NCBI RefSeq assembly: GCF_964340395.1
Contig: NC_135567.1
Span: 186,001 to 250,000, forward strand
Origin: Glandiceps talaboti
Lineage: Eukaryota; Hemichordata; Enteropneusta; Spengelidae
DNA length: 64,000 nucleotides
Reading direction: 5' to 3'
Each line of letters begins with the position of its first letter. The stretch's first letter is position 1. A program made the position numbers and the translations under genes. Shown in pieces: positions 34,377-46,707 of this stretch. The notes under the pieces are model-generated. The model was given only the letters and a program-made list of their open reading frames with translations, was not told the origin of the DNA and did no database searches.

Positions 34377-35690
34377 AGGGGGTGGGTGGGGTGGGGAGGA
34401 GGAGTGGTGGAGAAGGTTTGACCCACCTCTTTGAATACACGTACGACTTTTGACCCCATATTTTGAACAAGGTGTGACTACGGGTTGTTTGCAGTCATAT
34501 TTATCGGAAGTAAGTGCCCTCTCCTCGGCCCCTGAGGCAGCCAATGAACTAGCGATGAGTCTGAAGCATGTACGTGTAACATGAAAGTGTATCAAAAGTG
34601 TTCAAAACTCATGACATTTGACGCCCTTTTCTGGCAACAATGTAGACTTTTGACCCTTGTTTCTGGCAACAATGTAGACTTTTGACCCCTACTTTTTGAA
34701 TTTCTGTAGAGTTTGTGGTTGTAATTTTTGTCCACCTGGGTACATACCCCCCCCCCCCCCCCCCTTGTTAAGTCGAGTGAAAGACCATTACTCGACTCAA
34801 AATTTAGCGACAGGAAATATCTTATACCTTCCCAAAATCAAGCAATTATCTTGTGACAGCCACTTTGGAGTGACTTCGGGTCCACTGCTAAAGGAATATT
34901 AACATTATGGGCTTTTGACTAAATGAATGTATAGATTATGAACATAATGCAGACACAAAACCTATTATGAAAAGACATGTTTATAATGATTGATCGTTTT
35001 TAAAACTGTGGACTTTCGTTACTGATAGTTTCAAATGAAATTCAATTTAAAGTGAATGGAAATTGTGATTTTTTACATGTGTAAATTTGAAGTTGTTTGG
35101 TTTGTTTGATGCCCTGTGGCCTAGCTAGGATAATATGTTGCATGTTGACAACACTAAAAGTGATCCACTGACCTTTATGCACATTCTCAAGTTATACGTT
35201 ATTCATAATACTAATATTTGACAACTCATATTCTAGTCACTTGTTATTGGCAACAGGATTTTAACCCTGATTAAAATCAGTTGTCAATAATTTTTTTTAC
35301 ACCAATTACCGATCACTGCTACAATACAATCATATACCCATGCTGGCAATTATAATATAGTTATGTATTATATAATGGTAGGCCTTGATCTCTGTAGTTT
35401 CTATGTTATGATCGATCATTTTTTGAAACTGGACTTCCATTACTGATAGTTTCAAATAAAATTCTGTTAAAATTGAATGAAAATCTGTGATTTTTACATG
35501 TGTTAATTTGAAGTTTTTAAGCTGCCCTGTGTTGAATAGGATTATGCATGACCCACTGCCATTTTTTTCCAAAATAGTGACTTAAGTGATAGATCTATGA
35601 CACCTGGTGATTCTTATTTTAATGACCTGATAGTTACCAATTCTAGTCAGTCAGGTGTAGTCTGTACAAACCCTGTGATTCTGCCATTTG
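34377..35690. other. non-coding stretch, little recognised
   Basis: G-rich GGGTGGGTGGGG near 34380, a C-run near 34749-34764, and a diverged direct duplication around ATTGATCGTTTTTAAAACTG (34989) and ATCGATCATTTTTTGAAACT (35411). No gene supported. Confidence 0.45.
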
Positions 35691-35965
35691 TCATTAACAT
35701 GGTCAACCATGGTTTTGTTAAATGACACAAATGACCATGGTCAACCATGGTTGAATACCATGGTCAATCATGGTTCATGACCATGGTTGACCATGGTAAT
35801 TTGTGCCATTTAACAAAACCATGACCATGGTTGAATACCATGGTCAACCATGGTTGATGGTGCCATTTAACAAAAATCATGATGACCATGGTCAACCATG
35901 GTAATTTGTACCATTTATCAAACTGTGGTGACCATGGTAGTTCATGGTCAACCATGGTCACTTTC
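35691..35965. repeat. CCATGG-rich foldback cluster
   Basis: About ten copies of ACCATGGTCAACCATGG-type motifs, themselves near-palindromic. They include a large inverted repeat: 35711-35750 pairs with 35781-35820 at 38 of 40 positions around a 30-nt spacer. GTTAAATGACACAAATGACC on the left mirrors the TTTGTGCCATTTAACAAAAC side on the right. It could form a long hairpin in RNA or a cruciform in DNA. Confidence 0.85.
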
Positions 35966-36071
35966 GCCTGGAAAAGCATCAGATAAGCTTGGTGAGGTAG
36001 TCTATATGAAGGAAGTTCTAAGAGCCTAAGGATTTTTTCAAGCACCTCATAGTACTGAAAACCCCAAATTT

Positions 36072-39000
36072 CTAAGTATCATGATGATTTATGCAGTATG
36101 ACTAAGTATCAGATGATTTATGTAGTATGACTAAGTATCAGATGATTTATGTAGTATGACTAAGTATCAGATGATTTATGCAGTATGACTAAGTATCAGA
36201 TGATTTATGTAGTATGACTAAGTATCATGATGATTTATGTAGTATGACTAAGTATCAGATGATTTATGTAGTATGACTAAGTATCAGATGATTTATGTAG
36301 TATGACTAAGTATCAGATGATTTATGTAGTATAAGTATCAGATGATTTATGTAGTATGACTAAGTATCAGATGATTTATGTAGTATGACTAAGTATCATG
36401 ATGATTTATGTAGTATGACTAAGTATCAGATGATTTATGTAGTATGACTAAGTATCAGATGATTTATGTAGTATGACTAAGTATCATGATGATTTATGTA
36501 GTATGACTAAGTATCATGATGATTTATGTAGTATGACTAAGTATCAGATGATTTATGTAGTATGACTAAGTATCATGATGATTTATGTAGTATGACTAAG
36601 TATCAGATGATTTATGTAGTATGACTAAGTATCATGATGATTTATGTAGTATGACTAAGTATCAGATGATTTATGCAGTATGACTAAGTATCAGATGATT
36701 TATGTAGTATGACTAAGTATCAGATGATTTATGTAGTATGACTAAGTATCAGATGATTTATGTAGTATGACTAAGTATCAGATGATTTATGTAGTATGAC
36801 TAAGTATCAGATGATTTATGTAGTATGACTAAGTATCAGATGATTTATGCAGTATGACTAAGTATCAGATGATTTATGTAGTATGACTAAGTATCAGATG
36901 ATTTATGTAGTGTGACTAAGTATCAGATGATTTATGTAGTATGACTAAGTATCAGATGATTTATGTAGTATGACTAAGTATCATGATGATTTATGTAGTA
37001 TGACTAAGTATCATGATGATTTATGTAGTATGACTAAGTATCATGATGATTTATGTAGTATGACTAAGTATCAGATGATTTATGCAGTATGACTAAGTAT
37101 CAGATGATTTATGTAGTATGACTAAGTATCAGATGATTTATGTAGTATGACTAAGTATCAGATGATTTATGCAGTATGACTAAGTATCAGATGATTTATG
37201 CAGAATGACTAAGTATCAGATGATTTAGCAGTATGACTAAGTATCATTATTTATGCAGTATGACTAAGTTTCAGATGATTTATGTAGTATGACTAAGTAT
37301 CAGATGATTTATGTAGTATGACTAAGTATCAGATGATTTAGCAGTATGACTAAGTATCATTATTTATGCAGTATGACTAAGTTTCAGATGATTTATATAG
37401 TATGACTAAGTATCAGATGATTTATGTAGTATGACTAAGTATCATTATTTATGCAGTATGACTAAGTTTCAGATGATTTATGTAGTATGACTAATTATCA
37501 GATGATTTATGTAGTATGATTAAGTATCACATGATTTATGTAGTATGACTAAGTATCAGATGATTTATGTAGTATGACTAAGTATCATGATGATTTATGT
37601 AGTATGACTAAGTATCAGATGATTTATGTAGTATGACTAAGTATCAGATGATTTATGTAGTATGACTAAGTATCATTATTTATGCAGTATGACTAAGTAT
37701 CAGATGATTTATGTAGTATGACTAAGTATCAGATGATTTATGTAGTATGACTAAGTATCAGATGATTTATGCAGTATGACTAAGTATCAGATGATTTATG
37801 TAGTATGACTAAGTATCAGATGATTTATGCAGTATGACTAAGTATCAGATGATTTATGTAGTATGACTAAGTATCATGATGATTTATGCAGTATGACTAA
37901 GTATCAGATGATTTATGTAGTATGACTAAGTATCAGATGATTTATGTAGTATGACTAAGTATCAGACGATTTAGCAGTATGACTAAGTATCAGATGATTT
38001 ATGCAGTATGACTAAGTATCAGATGATTTATGTAGTATGACTTAAGTATCAGATGATTTATGTAGTATGACTAAGTATCAGATGATTTATGTAGTATGAC
38101 TAAGTATCAGATGATTTATGTAGTATGACTAAGTATCATGATGATTTATGTAGTATGACTAAGTATCAGATGATTTATGTAGTATGACTAAGTATCAGAT
38201 GATTTATGCAGTATGACTAAGTATCAGATGATTTATGTAGTATGACTAAGTATCAGATGATTTATGTAGTATGACTAAGTATCAGATGATTTATGTAGTA
38301 TGACTAAGTATCAGATGATTTATGTAGTATGACTAAGTATCAGATGATTTATGCAGTATGACTAAGTATCAGATGATTTATGTAGTATAAGTATCAGATG
38401 ATTTATGCAGTATGACTAAGTATCAGATGATTTATGTAGTATGATTAAGTATCAGATGATTTATGTAGTATGACTAAGTATCAGATGATTTATGTAGTAT
38501 GACTAAGTATCAGATGATTTATGCAGTATGACTAAGTATCAGATGATTTATGTAGTATGACTAAGTATCAGATGATTTATGCAGTATGACTAAGTATCAG
38601 ATGATTTATGCAGTATGACTAAGTATCAGATGATTTATGTAGTATGACTAAGTATCAGATGATTTATGTAGTTTGACTAAGTATCAGATGATTTATGCAG
38701 TATGATTAAGTATCAGATGATTTATGCAGTATGACTAAGTATCAGATGATTTATGCAGTATGACTAAGTATCAGATGATTTATGTAGTATGACTAAGTAT
38801 CAGATGATTTATGTAGTATGACTAAGTATCAGATGATTTATGTAGTATGACTAAGTATCAGATGATTTATGTAGTATGACTAAGTATCAGATGATTTATG
38901 CAGTATGACTAAGTATCATGATGATTTATGTAGTATGACTAAGTATCAGATGATTTATGTAGTATAAGTATCAGATGATTTATGTAGTATGACTAAGTAT

Positions 39001-39473
39001 CAGATGATTTATGTAGTATGACTAAGTATCAGATGATTTATGTAGTATGACTAAGTATCAGATGATTTATGTAGTATGACTAAGTATCAGATGATTTATG
39101 TAGTATGACTAAGTATCAGATGATTTATGTAGTATGACTAAGTATCAGATGATTTATGTAGTATGACTAAGTATCATGATGATTTATGTAGTATGACTAA
39201 GTATCAGATGATTTATGTAGTATGACTAAGTATCAGATGATTTATGTAGTATGACTAAGTATCAGATGATTTATGTAGTATGACTAAGTATCAGATGATT
39301 TATGCAGTATGACTAAGTATCATGATGATTTATGCAGTATGACTAAGTATCATGATGATTTATGTAGTATGACTAAGTATCAGATGATTTATGTAGTATG
39401 ACTAAGTATCAGATGATTTATGTAGTATGACTAAGTATCATGATGATTTATGCAGTATGACTAAGTATCAGAT
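36072..39473. repeat. 29/30-bp minisatellite
   Basis: About 117 units of a 29-bp repeat (AGTATCAGATGATTTATGTA then GTATGACTA), mixed with a 30-bp form (ATCATGATGATT) and short deletion forms (ATCATTATTTATG; GTATAAGTATC). ATGTAG/ATGCAG is the main point variant. Confidence 0.96.
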
Positions 39474-40414
39474 ATAACACAGATCACAGTATCATATCCT
39501 CAACAGAAATTTTGCAACTTGTGAAAGCTAACATGATATATGATGACAATTAATACAAGACAATGAATACAATAACTCCACTATCTAGAATCAGTTCCCT
39601 GCAAAGGTTATCACCATGGTGAGTTTGCTAGCAAGGGAATACCAATATCAATTTATTTCATTTATTCAATTTCTGTCGCCATAGCTACTAAGTCAAAAGT
39701 CTTACAATCACCTACAAATTCCACTGACAACATTAAATGGAATTGTTGACATTTTTTCTGAAGTCTGCAGATGGTTGTAATTTATTTTTTAACCCAAAGT
39801 ATGACACAAACATGGATAATTAAATTGTGCAAGTGACTATCACATCACAAGACAGGTGTGAGATATAAGAATGGTTTACACTCATTATACATCAATACAT
39901 CATTTATCACGCCACACAAAACATTTCTAAATCTTGTTTTCCTCCTCAAAAGATAATATTACATACATAAACCCTAGTGTCGGAATGTGACAACCAATGA
40001 GTGTCTAACAAGTCTTAGGAATCTTGGAGTTTCAACTGATGATATTTGCACCAAAAAACATGTAATGCATGTGTATGTTTATCTGGTTCTGCATAATCTA
40101 TAGACATGATCTAAAAGACATTAGCCACACACAAGTGTCTAAAATATGCAAGGAATAGCTTAATTTCAATGGTCTATAAAGAGAGTCTACCACTGAAGTT
40201 GTTCAGGAATGCAGTATTAAGTAAAGTGATTTTTTACTACAAATATGGCTGCCATCAGTAAAAATTACATGGGCAACAAAAATAATGCTTGACTGTGTAT
40301 TCTAAGTTCCTTTCTTCAATATTACTTGCAAACATGATTGAAAAGAAATTAGCAATATGTAAACACTACAATGTGTCTGTGATTGCAGGAATTAGCTTGC
40401 GTTTGATAATTAGC
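39474..40414. other. unique-looking non-coding stretch
   Basis: AT-rich sequence without array, recognisable exon or transposon signature. Confidence 0.45.
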
Positions 40415-40597
40415 CCTGAAGGTCAAGGTCAAAGTCGTCCAACATAGCTTGCATCTGATAATATAGGGGTAGACACTTGATTAGAGTCTCTATCCATTAC
40501 AGTTTTTGAGTTACCGTATGAAGTAAATAATTATTATCAACGATGGCTGCCATTTTGTCAATTTTGCATCTATCAGAAAACAAATAGATGTGCATAT
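40415..40597 (+). mobile_element. interspersed repeat family D, copy D2 (left part)
   Basis: Contains GAAGGTCAAGGTCAAAGTCG, ATATAGGGGTAGACACTTGA, GTTTTTGAGTTACCGTATGA, GATGGCTGCCATTTTGTCA and GATGTGCATATGTCCCACAT. These are shared with D1. The array at 40598 begins inside the last motif. Confidence 0.65.
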
Positions 40598-42137
40598 GTC
40601 CCACATGATATTATATGACATCACTTGTATGTCCCACATGATATTATATATCACCTATATGTCCCACATGATACTATATATCACCTATATGTCCCACATG
40701 ATACTATATATCACCTATATGTCCCACATGATATTATGACATCACTTATATGTCCCACATGATATTATATGACATCACCTATATGTCCCACATGATACTA
40801 TATGATATCACTTATATGTCCCACATGATATTATATGACATCACCTATATGTCCCACATGATATTATATGACATCACTTATATGTCCCACATGATATTAT
40901 GACATCACTTATATGTCCCACATGATATTATGATATCACTTATATGTCCCACATGATATTATGATATCACTTATATGTCCCACATGATATTATGACATCA
41001 CTTATATGTCCCACATATTATATGATATCACTTATATGTCCCACATGATATTATATGATATCACTTATATGTCCCACATGATATTATATGATATCACCTA
41101 TATGTCCCACATGATACTATATGATGTCACCTATATGTCCCACATGATATTATGATATCACTTATATGTCCCACGTGATATTATGACATCACTTATATGT
41201 CCCACATGATATTATATGATATCACCTATATGTCCCACATGATATTATGACATCACTTATATGTCCCACATGATATTATATGATATCACCTATATGTCCC
41301 ACATGATATTATATGATGTCACCTATATGTCCCACATGATATTATGATATCACTTATATGTCCCACATGATATTATGACATCACTTATATGTCCCACATG
41401 ATATTATATGATATCACCTATATGTCCCACATGATATTATGACATCACTTATATGTCCCACATGATATTATATGATGTCACCTATATGTCCCACATGATA
41501 TTATATGATGTCACCTATATGTCCCACATGATATTATGATATCACTTATATGTCCCACATGATATTATGACATCACTTATATGTCCCACATGATATTATA
41601 TGATATCACTTATATGTCCCACATGATATTATGACATCACTATATGTCCCACATGATATTATGACATCACTTATATGTCCCACATGATATTATATGATAT
41701 CACCTATATGTCCCACATGATATTATGACATCACTTATATGTCCCACATGATACTATATGACATCACTTATATGTCCCACATGATACTATATGACATCAC
41801 TTATATGTCCCACATGATATTATATGACATCACTTATATGTCCCACATATTATATATCACCTATATGTCCCACATGATATTATGACATCACTTATATGTC
41901 CCACATGATACTATATGACATCACTTATATGTCCCACATGATACTATATGACATCACTTATATGTCCCACATGATATTATATGATATCACTTATATGTCC
42001 CACATGATATTATGACATCACTATATGTCCCACATGATATTATGACATCACTTATATGTCCCACATGATATTATATGATATCACCTATATGTCCCACATG
42101 ATATTATGATATCACCTATATGTCCCACATGATACTC
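40598..42137. repeat. 31-35-bp minisatellite born in repeat D2
   Basis: About 47 units of TATGTCCCACATGATATTAT followed by ATGACATCACTTA or shorter variants. Unit length alternates mainly between 31, 33 and 35 bp. The first unit is the GCATATGTCCCACAT segment of repeat D2. Confidence 0.95.
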
Positions 42138-43110
42138 AATCTGATAAAAATCCGATGTAGATGTTGGCTAATCATTCATTGCTATTTTACCTTCATTATT
42201 TTGCCTGAATTGACCTTCGTGGTACATGTTTACGTTTTTATCCTGATCCCCTCATATCAGGAGTACTACATTGATTGTGAAACTTTGCCATGAACTATTG
42301 TGTGATTTTATCAGGAGTACACAACATTCATACTAACAAAGTAGATTGACACCCCTAGCAGTTTTTTCAAATAGTCCAATTGAACTTTACTATGTAACTT
42401 TTGGCAATATTTGCATGATTGTAAAGGAATTATCATATTTACATGTCATTGATTGAAAGTTTTGTCTTCAGTGTGAACTTGTCAAAATATTAATCCACCA
42501 GATAACATGTAAACATTTCTAGAACTCAGTACTCATTTGGGATTTACTGTATAAAAGAAATAAACGTAAACATCAGTAACACGCCATGCATGTGTACATG
42601 TCTTGGTTGACCTTGCAGTACAGTATACATTATGTGTCTTCTATAACTTTCAAGTGTTGTTGCTACATAATGTAATGGTAGCAATAGCAAGGCATTGCAA
42701 AAAGTGTCGACACCGGCAAACTTACATTGAAACATTCCAACACTGAAACTATTCATAAATGATCAGCTATCATTGCTCCTTTTGAATCATTTTGTACAAT
42801 TTTTGTAACATCCATGTCTGAAATCTGTGTTTATGACACAATTGAAGCTTGTAAATTGTAACGTATATCGTGTCACAGCCTATATGCTGTGTGAAGCTGT
42901 GATAATTTAATTTATCACACATGCGCAATGAACCAAGGTCTTGGGTCATGAAAGTCACATTACCATTACATAGTCGATCATTTCCCCAATGATACAACTG
43001 ATTAAAAGCTAAAATAGGTCAAAAAATTTTTTTGGGGGGAATCAATATGCCTTTTAACAATTTTAAGCATAATTTTGAAAATGATAAAAACATTCTGAGC
43101 TAACATTAAA
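42138..43110. other. unique-looking non-coding stretch
   Basis: Short minus-strand frames at 42544-42756 and 42770-42997 have no recognisable domains and no supporting splice or start context. No feature claimed. Confidence 0.45.
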
Positions 43111-43373
43111 ACAAAATATTCCAGTCCAGCGTGAAGATTTGGCAGCCCCAAGCTGCTAGTCCTGCCAAGAATATTTCCACCAAAATTCAGGCCAATCTGC
43201 CCATTAGTTTTGGAGTTTATGGTTTTTGATCAAAAATCTATTTTTTTGACTGAAAACACATATCTCTGATGAGATCATTTTCATTTGAACAATTTCCCAT
43301 CTACAAACCCAAAGTTATAAATGTCAATACCAAACACCAAGGCAATTGGTCAGGCAGTTTTTGACTTTAAGTC

Positions 43374-43472
<99 letters not shown>

Positions 43473-43567
43473 TACATACATACATACACACATACACACA
43501 CACACACAGAGACACATACACAGACACACACACACACACACACACACACACAGCCACACATCCACAC

Positions 43568-43618
<51 letters not shown>

Positions 43619-43690
43619 CTTTGCCATGCCTATAGCACTACTGAACCTTCACTTCAGTTCAGTTGTGCTAATAAAAACTGTAATTACAGC
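43111..43690 (+). mobile_element. interspersed repeat family B, copy B3
   Basis: Family B right half: AAGAATATTTCCACCAAAAT, GGCCAATCTGCCCATTAGTT, CATTTTCATTTGAACAATTT and CCAAGGCAATTGGTCAGGCA, then a long microsatellite, then the constant end CACTTTGCCATGCCTATAGC, ACTACTGAACC and CAGTTGTGCTAA. Confidence 0.75.
43378..43618. repeat. microsatellite (CA)n-(CATA)n-(GACA)n in B3
   Basis: A (CA)n run of about 90 bp, then CATACATA, mixed CA/GA, and twelve GACA units. It occupies the tail position of repeat B3. Reading frames of the THTHTH and VCVCVC type over it are spurious. Confidence 0.97.
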
Positions 43691-43824
43691 AATCCGAATT
43701 CTGGTTAGTTAGTTTGATATGAAGTTTGCTATGATGACTTAATAAATTATTCATGTTAACAGGATATTAAATTTTGTGGCGTATAAAACCAACTAAGTGA
43801 ATGAATTCATGCCATAGCTGTTTA

Positions 43825-44085
43825 ACCACAACGATACTTGTATCTGTATTTTCAGTCAAAATGAACACTTTTATTTTTACCACAACGATACTTGTATCTC
43901 TATTTTCAGTCAAAATGAACACTTTTAACCACAATGATACTTGTATCTGTATTTTCAGTCAAAATGAACACTTTTAACCACAACGATACTTGTATCTCTA
44001 TTTTCAGTCAAAATGAACACTTTTAACCACAACGATACTTGTTTCTGTATTTTCAGTCAAAATGAACACTTTTAACCAATATTTT
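43825..44085. repeat. 49-bp minisatellite, about five copies
   Basis: Units contain CCACAACGATACTTGTATCT and TTTTCAGTCAAAATGAACAC. The first copy carries a few extra bases (TTATTTTT). Confidence 0.9.
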
Positions 44086-44139
44086 AGCATAACTTCTTAA
44101 TTCTACAATTGTAGACTAAACTCAAATAAGCTATAAAAT

Positions 44140-44890
44140 AGTACCAGTGGCTTCATACTACAACTGTACTTGGCTGTTACTATGGGTGTGGTCTTGTTGC
44201 TAGGCATATTTGGTTACATTTTTGGAATCTTTACTTATGTGCCTGTGAATGCCTGTTGTTATCCTTGTAATATGCATCATCATCTCACTGTTGCTAAGGG
44301 CAATGCCATGGTTTCTAGGACCAGTTGTGTTAAAATGTTTTGAACACAAACTGCAGATAACACCTTCAGAAACATCCCCACCAAGTTTCAGCCTCATTCG
44401 CCATGCAGTTTTTAAGATGTAGGTTTTTGACCAAAATTGAGATTGTTAGACCTAATTTGCACATTGCTGATAGATGATCATATTGTGACTATATCTTCAT
44501 GTTCATATCCTTACAGACATGCCTATTAAATTACAGCCCAATCTACTTTCACCAAATAGACACGCTTAGCCCTAATTTGCATATCACTCATAGGATCATC
44601 AAGTCATGAACAATCCTTAAACTAAACACATCCAGGAACGTTCCTTTCAAATTTCAGACCAGTTGTTTTCGAGTTAAAATATTTTGACCAAAAATCACAT
44701 TTTCTGACCCCTGAAGTGCACATCTGATGCGATTATTTTCATTTGAACAATTTTCCATCTACATGCAATATTCCAAGCAAATACCAAGGCAATCATACCA
44801 AATACATTGGTAGTCTTATACAGACATTTCACCATACCTACAGCACATTGACTCTCAGTCTCAGTTTAGTTGTGCTAAAAATCTTACTTT
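44140..44890 (+). mobile_element. interspersed repeat family B, copy B4
   Basis: Nearly full length. Left part with GGCTGTTACTATGGGTGTGG and TTGTTGCTAGGCATATTTGG; middle with CTGTTGCTAAGGGCAATGCC and CCCCACCAAGTTTCAGCC; right end with CATTTCACCATACCTACAGC and TTTAGTTGTGCTAAAAAT. The microsatellite tail is almost absent. Confidence 0.7.
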
Positions 44891-44943
44891 GAATTCAATT
44901 CAGTGTAAAATCTACCAGAATAAATGTCTGTGAACAGTTTTAC

Positions 44944-46373
44944 AATACTAGCTAACAGTTTTATGATACCAGTTAACAGTATTATGATACCAGTTAACAG
45001 TATTATGATACCAGTTAACAGTTTTATGATACCAGTTAACAGTATTATGATACCAGTTAACAGTTTTATGATACCAGTTAACAGTTTTGATACCAGTTAA
45101 CAGTATTATGATACCAGTTAACAGTATTATGATACCAGTTAACAGTTTTATGATACCAGTTAACAGTTTTATGATACCAGTTAACAGTATTATGATACCA
45201 GTTAACAGTATTATGATACAAGTTAACAGTTTTATGATACCAGTTAACAGTTTTATGATACCAGTTAACAGTTTTATGATACCAGCTAACAGTTTTATGA
45301 TACCAGTTAACAGTATTATGATACCAGTTAACAGTATTATGATACCAGTTAAGTTTTATGATACCAGTTAACAGTTTTATGATACCAGCTAACAGTTTTA
45401 TGATACCAGTTAACAGTATTATACCAGTTAACAGTATTATGATACCAGTTAACAGTTTTATGATACCAGTTAACAGTATTATGATACCAGCTAACAGTAT
45501 TATGATACCAGCTAACAGTTTTATGATACCAGTTAACAGTATTATGATACCAGCTAACAGTATTATGATACCAGCTAACAGTATTATGATACCAGCTAAC
45601 AGTTTTATGATACCAGTTAACAGTATTATGATACCAGCTAACAGTATTATGATACCAGTTAACAGTATTATGATACCAGTTAACAGTGTTATGATACCAG
45701 TTAACAGTGTTATGATACCAGCTAACAGTATTATGATACCAGCTAACAGTATTATGATACCAGTTAACAGTTTTATGATACCAGTTAACAGTATTATGAT
45801 ACCAGCTAACAGTATTATGATACCAACTAACAGTTTTATGATACCAACTAACAGTATTATGATACCAGCTAACAGTATTATGATACCAGTTAACAGTTTT
45901 ATGATACCAGTTAACAGTATTATGATACCAGCTAACAGTATTATGATACCAACTAACAGTTTTATGATACCAGTTAACAGTTTTATAATACCAGCTAACA
46001 GTTTTATGATACCAGCTAACAGTTTTATGATACCAGTTAACAGTTTTATGATACCAGTTAACAGTATTATGATACCAGTTAACAGTATTATGATACCAGC
46101 TAACAGTATTATGATACCAGTTAACAGTTTTATGATACCAGTTAACAGTATTATGATACCAGTTAACAGTATTATGATACCAGCTAACAGTATTATGATA
46201 CCAATTAACAGTATTATGATACCAGCTAACAGTTTTATGATACCAGCTAACAGTTTTATGATACCAGCTAACAGTTTTATGATACCAGTTAACAGTATTA
46301 TGATACCAGCTAACAGTTTTATGATACCAGTTAACAGTTTTATGATACCAGCTAACAGTTTTATGATACCAGC
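44944..46373. repeat. 21-bp minisatellite
   Basis: About 68 units of TTATGATACCAGTTAACAGT plus A or T. CAGTTAAC/CAGCTAAC and AGTATTATG/AGTTTTATG are the two main variant sites. Because 21 is divisible by 3, three long frames cross it (45078-46538 and 45349-46419 on minus; 45358-46548 on plus). None is a gene. Confidence 0.96.
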
Positions 46374-46707
46374 TTGCAGGTTTAGTCTTGCATTTTGTTT
46401 GCACAATGTTTCCCTCCAAATTCTAAATCCAATTTTATATATTTCTATTGAAAAATGTTCACAAAATACCAAATTAACTTTGATGTATATTTTAATGTAT
46501 ATTTTCAAGTTGAATGTTTGGCTTTTCAAAATTGCCACCCCAATGTAAATTCAATGTTTTCCTATACTTTTAGAACAGACATCCAATTTTACAATATTAT
46601 ACTCTCTCCAAACTTCATCTGTTGTTATTACACAATTTACTATCAAATCTAAATTGTTTCGGATCTTTAATTTTTCAAAATTCAAATTTTGGAAGAATAA
46701 ATGCATT
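46374..46707. other. spacer between two arrays
   Basis: 334 bp of AT-rich DNA with nothing recognised. Confidence 0.5.

Noticed and set aside
42544-42997. Two minus-strand frames of about 70 codons
   Set aside because: No domain, no splice signals at plausible positions and composition like surrounding AT-rich DNA.
43378-43618. His/Thr-rich protein frames
   Set aside because: They are (CA)n and (GACA)n microsatellite translations in the tail of repeat B3.
45078-46548. Three long frames across the 21-bp array
   Set aside because: 21 is divisible by 3 and the unit lacks stops. Composition is strictly periodic.
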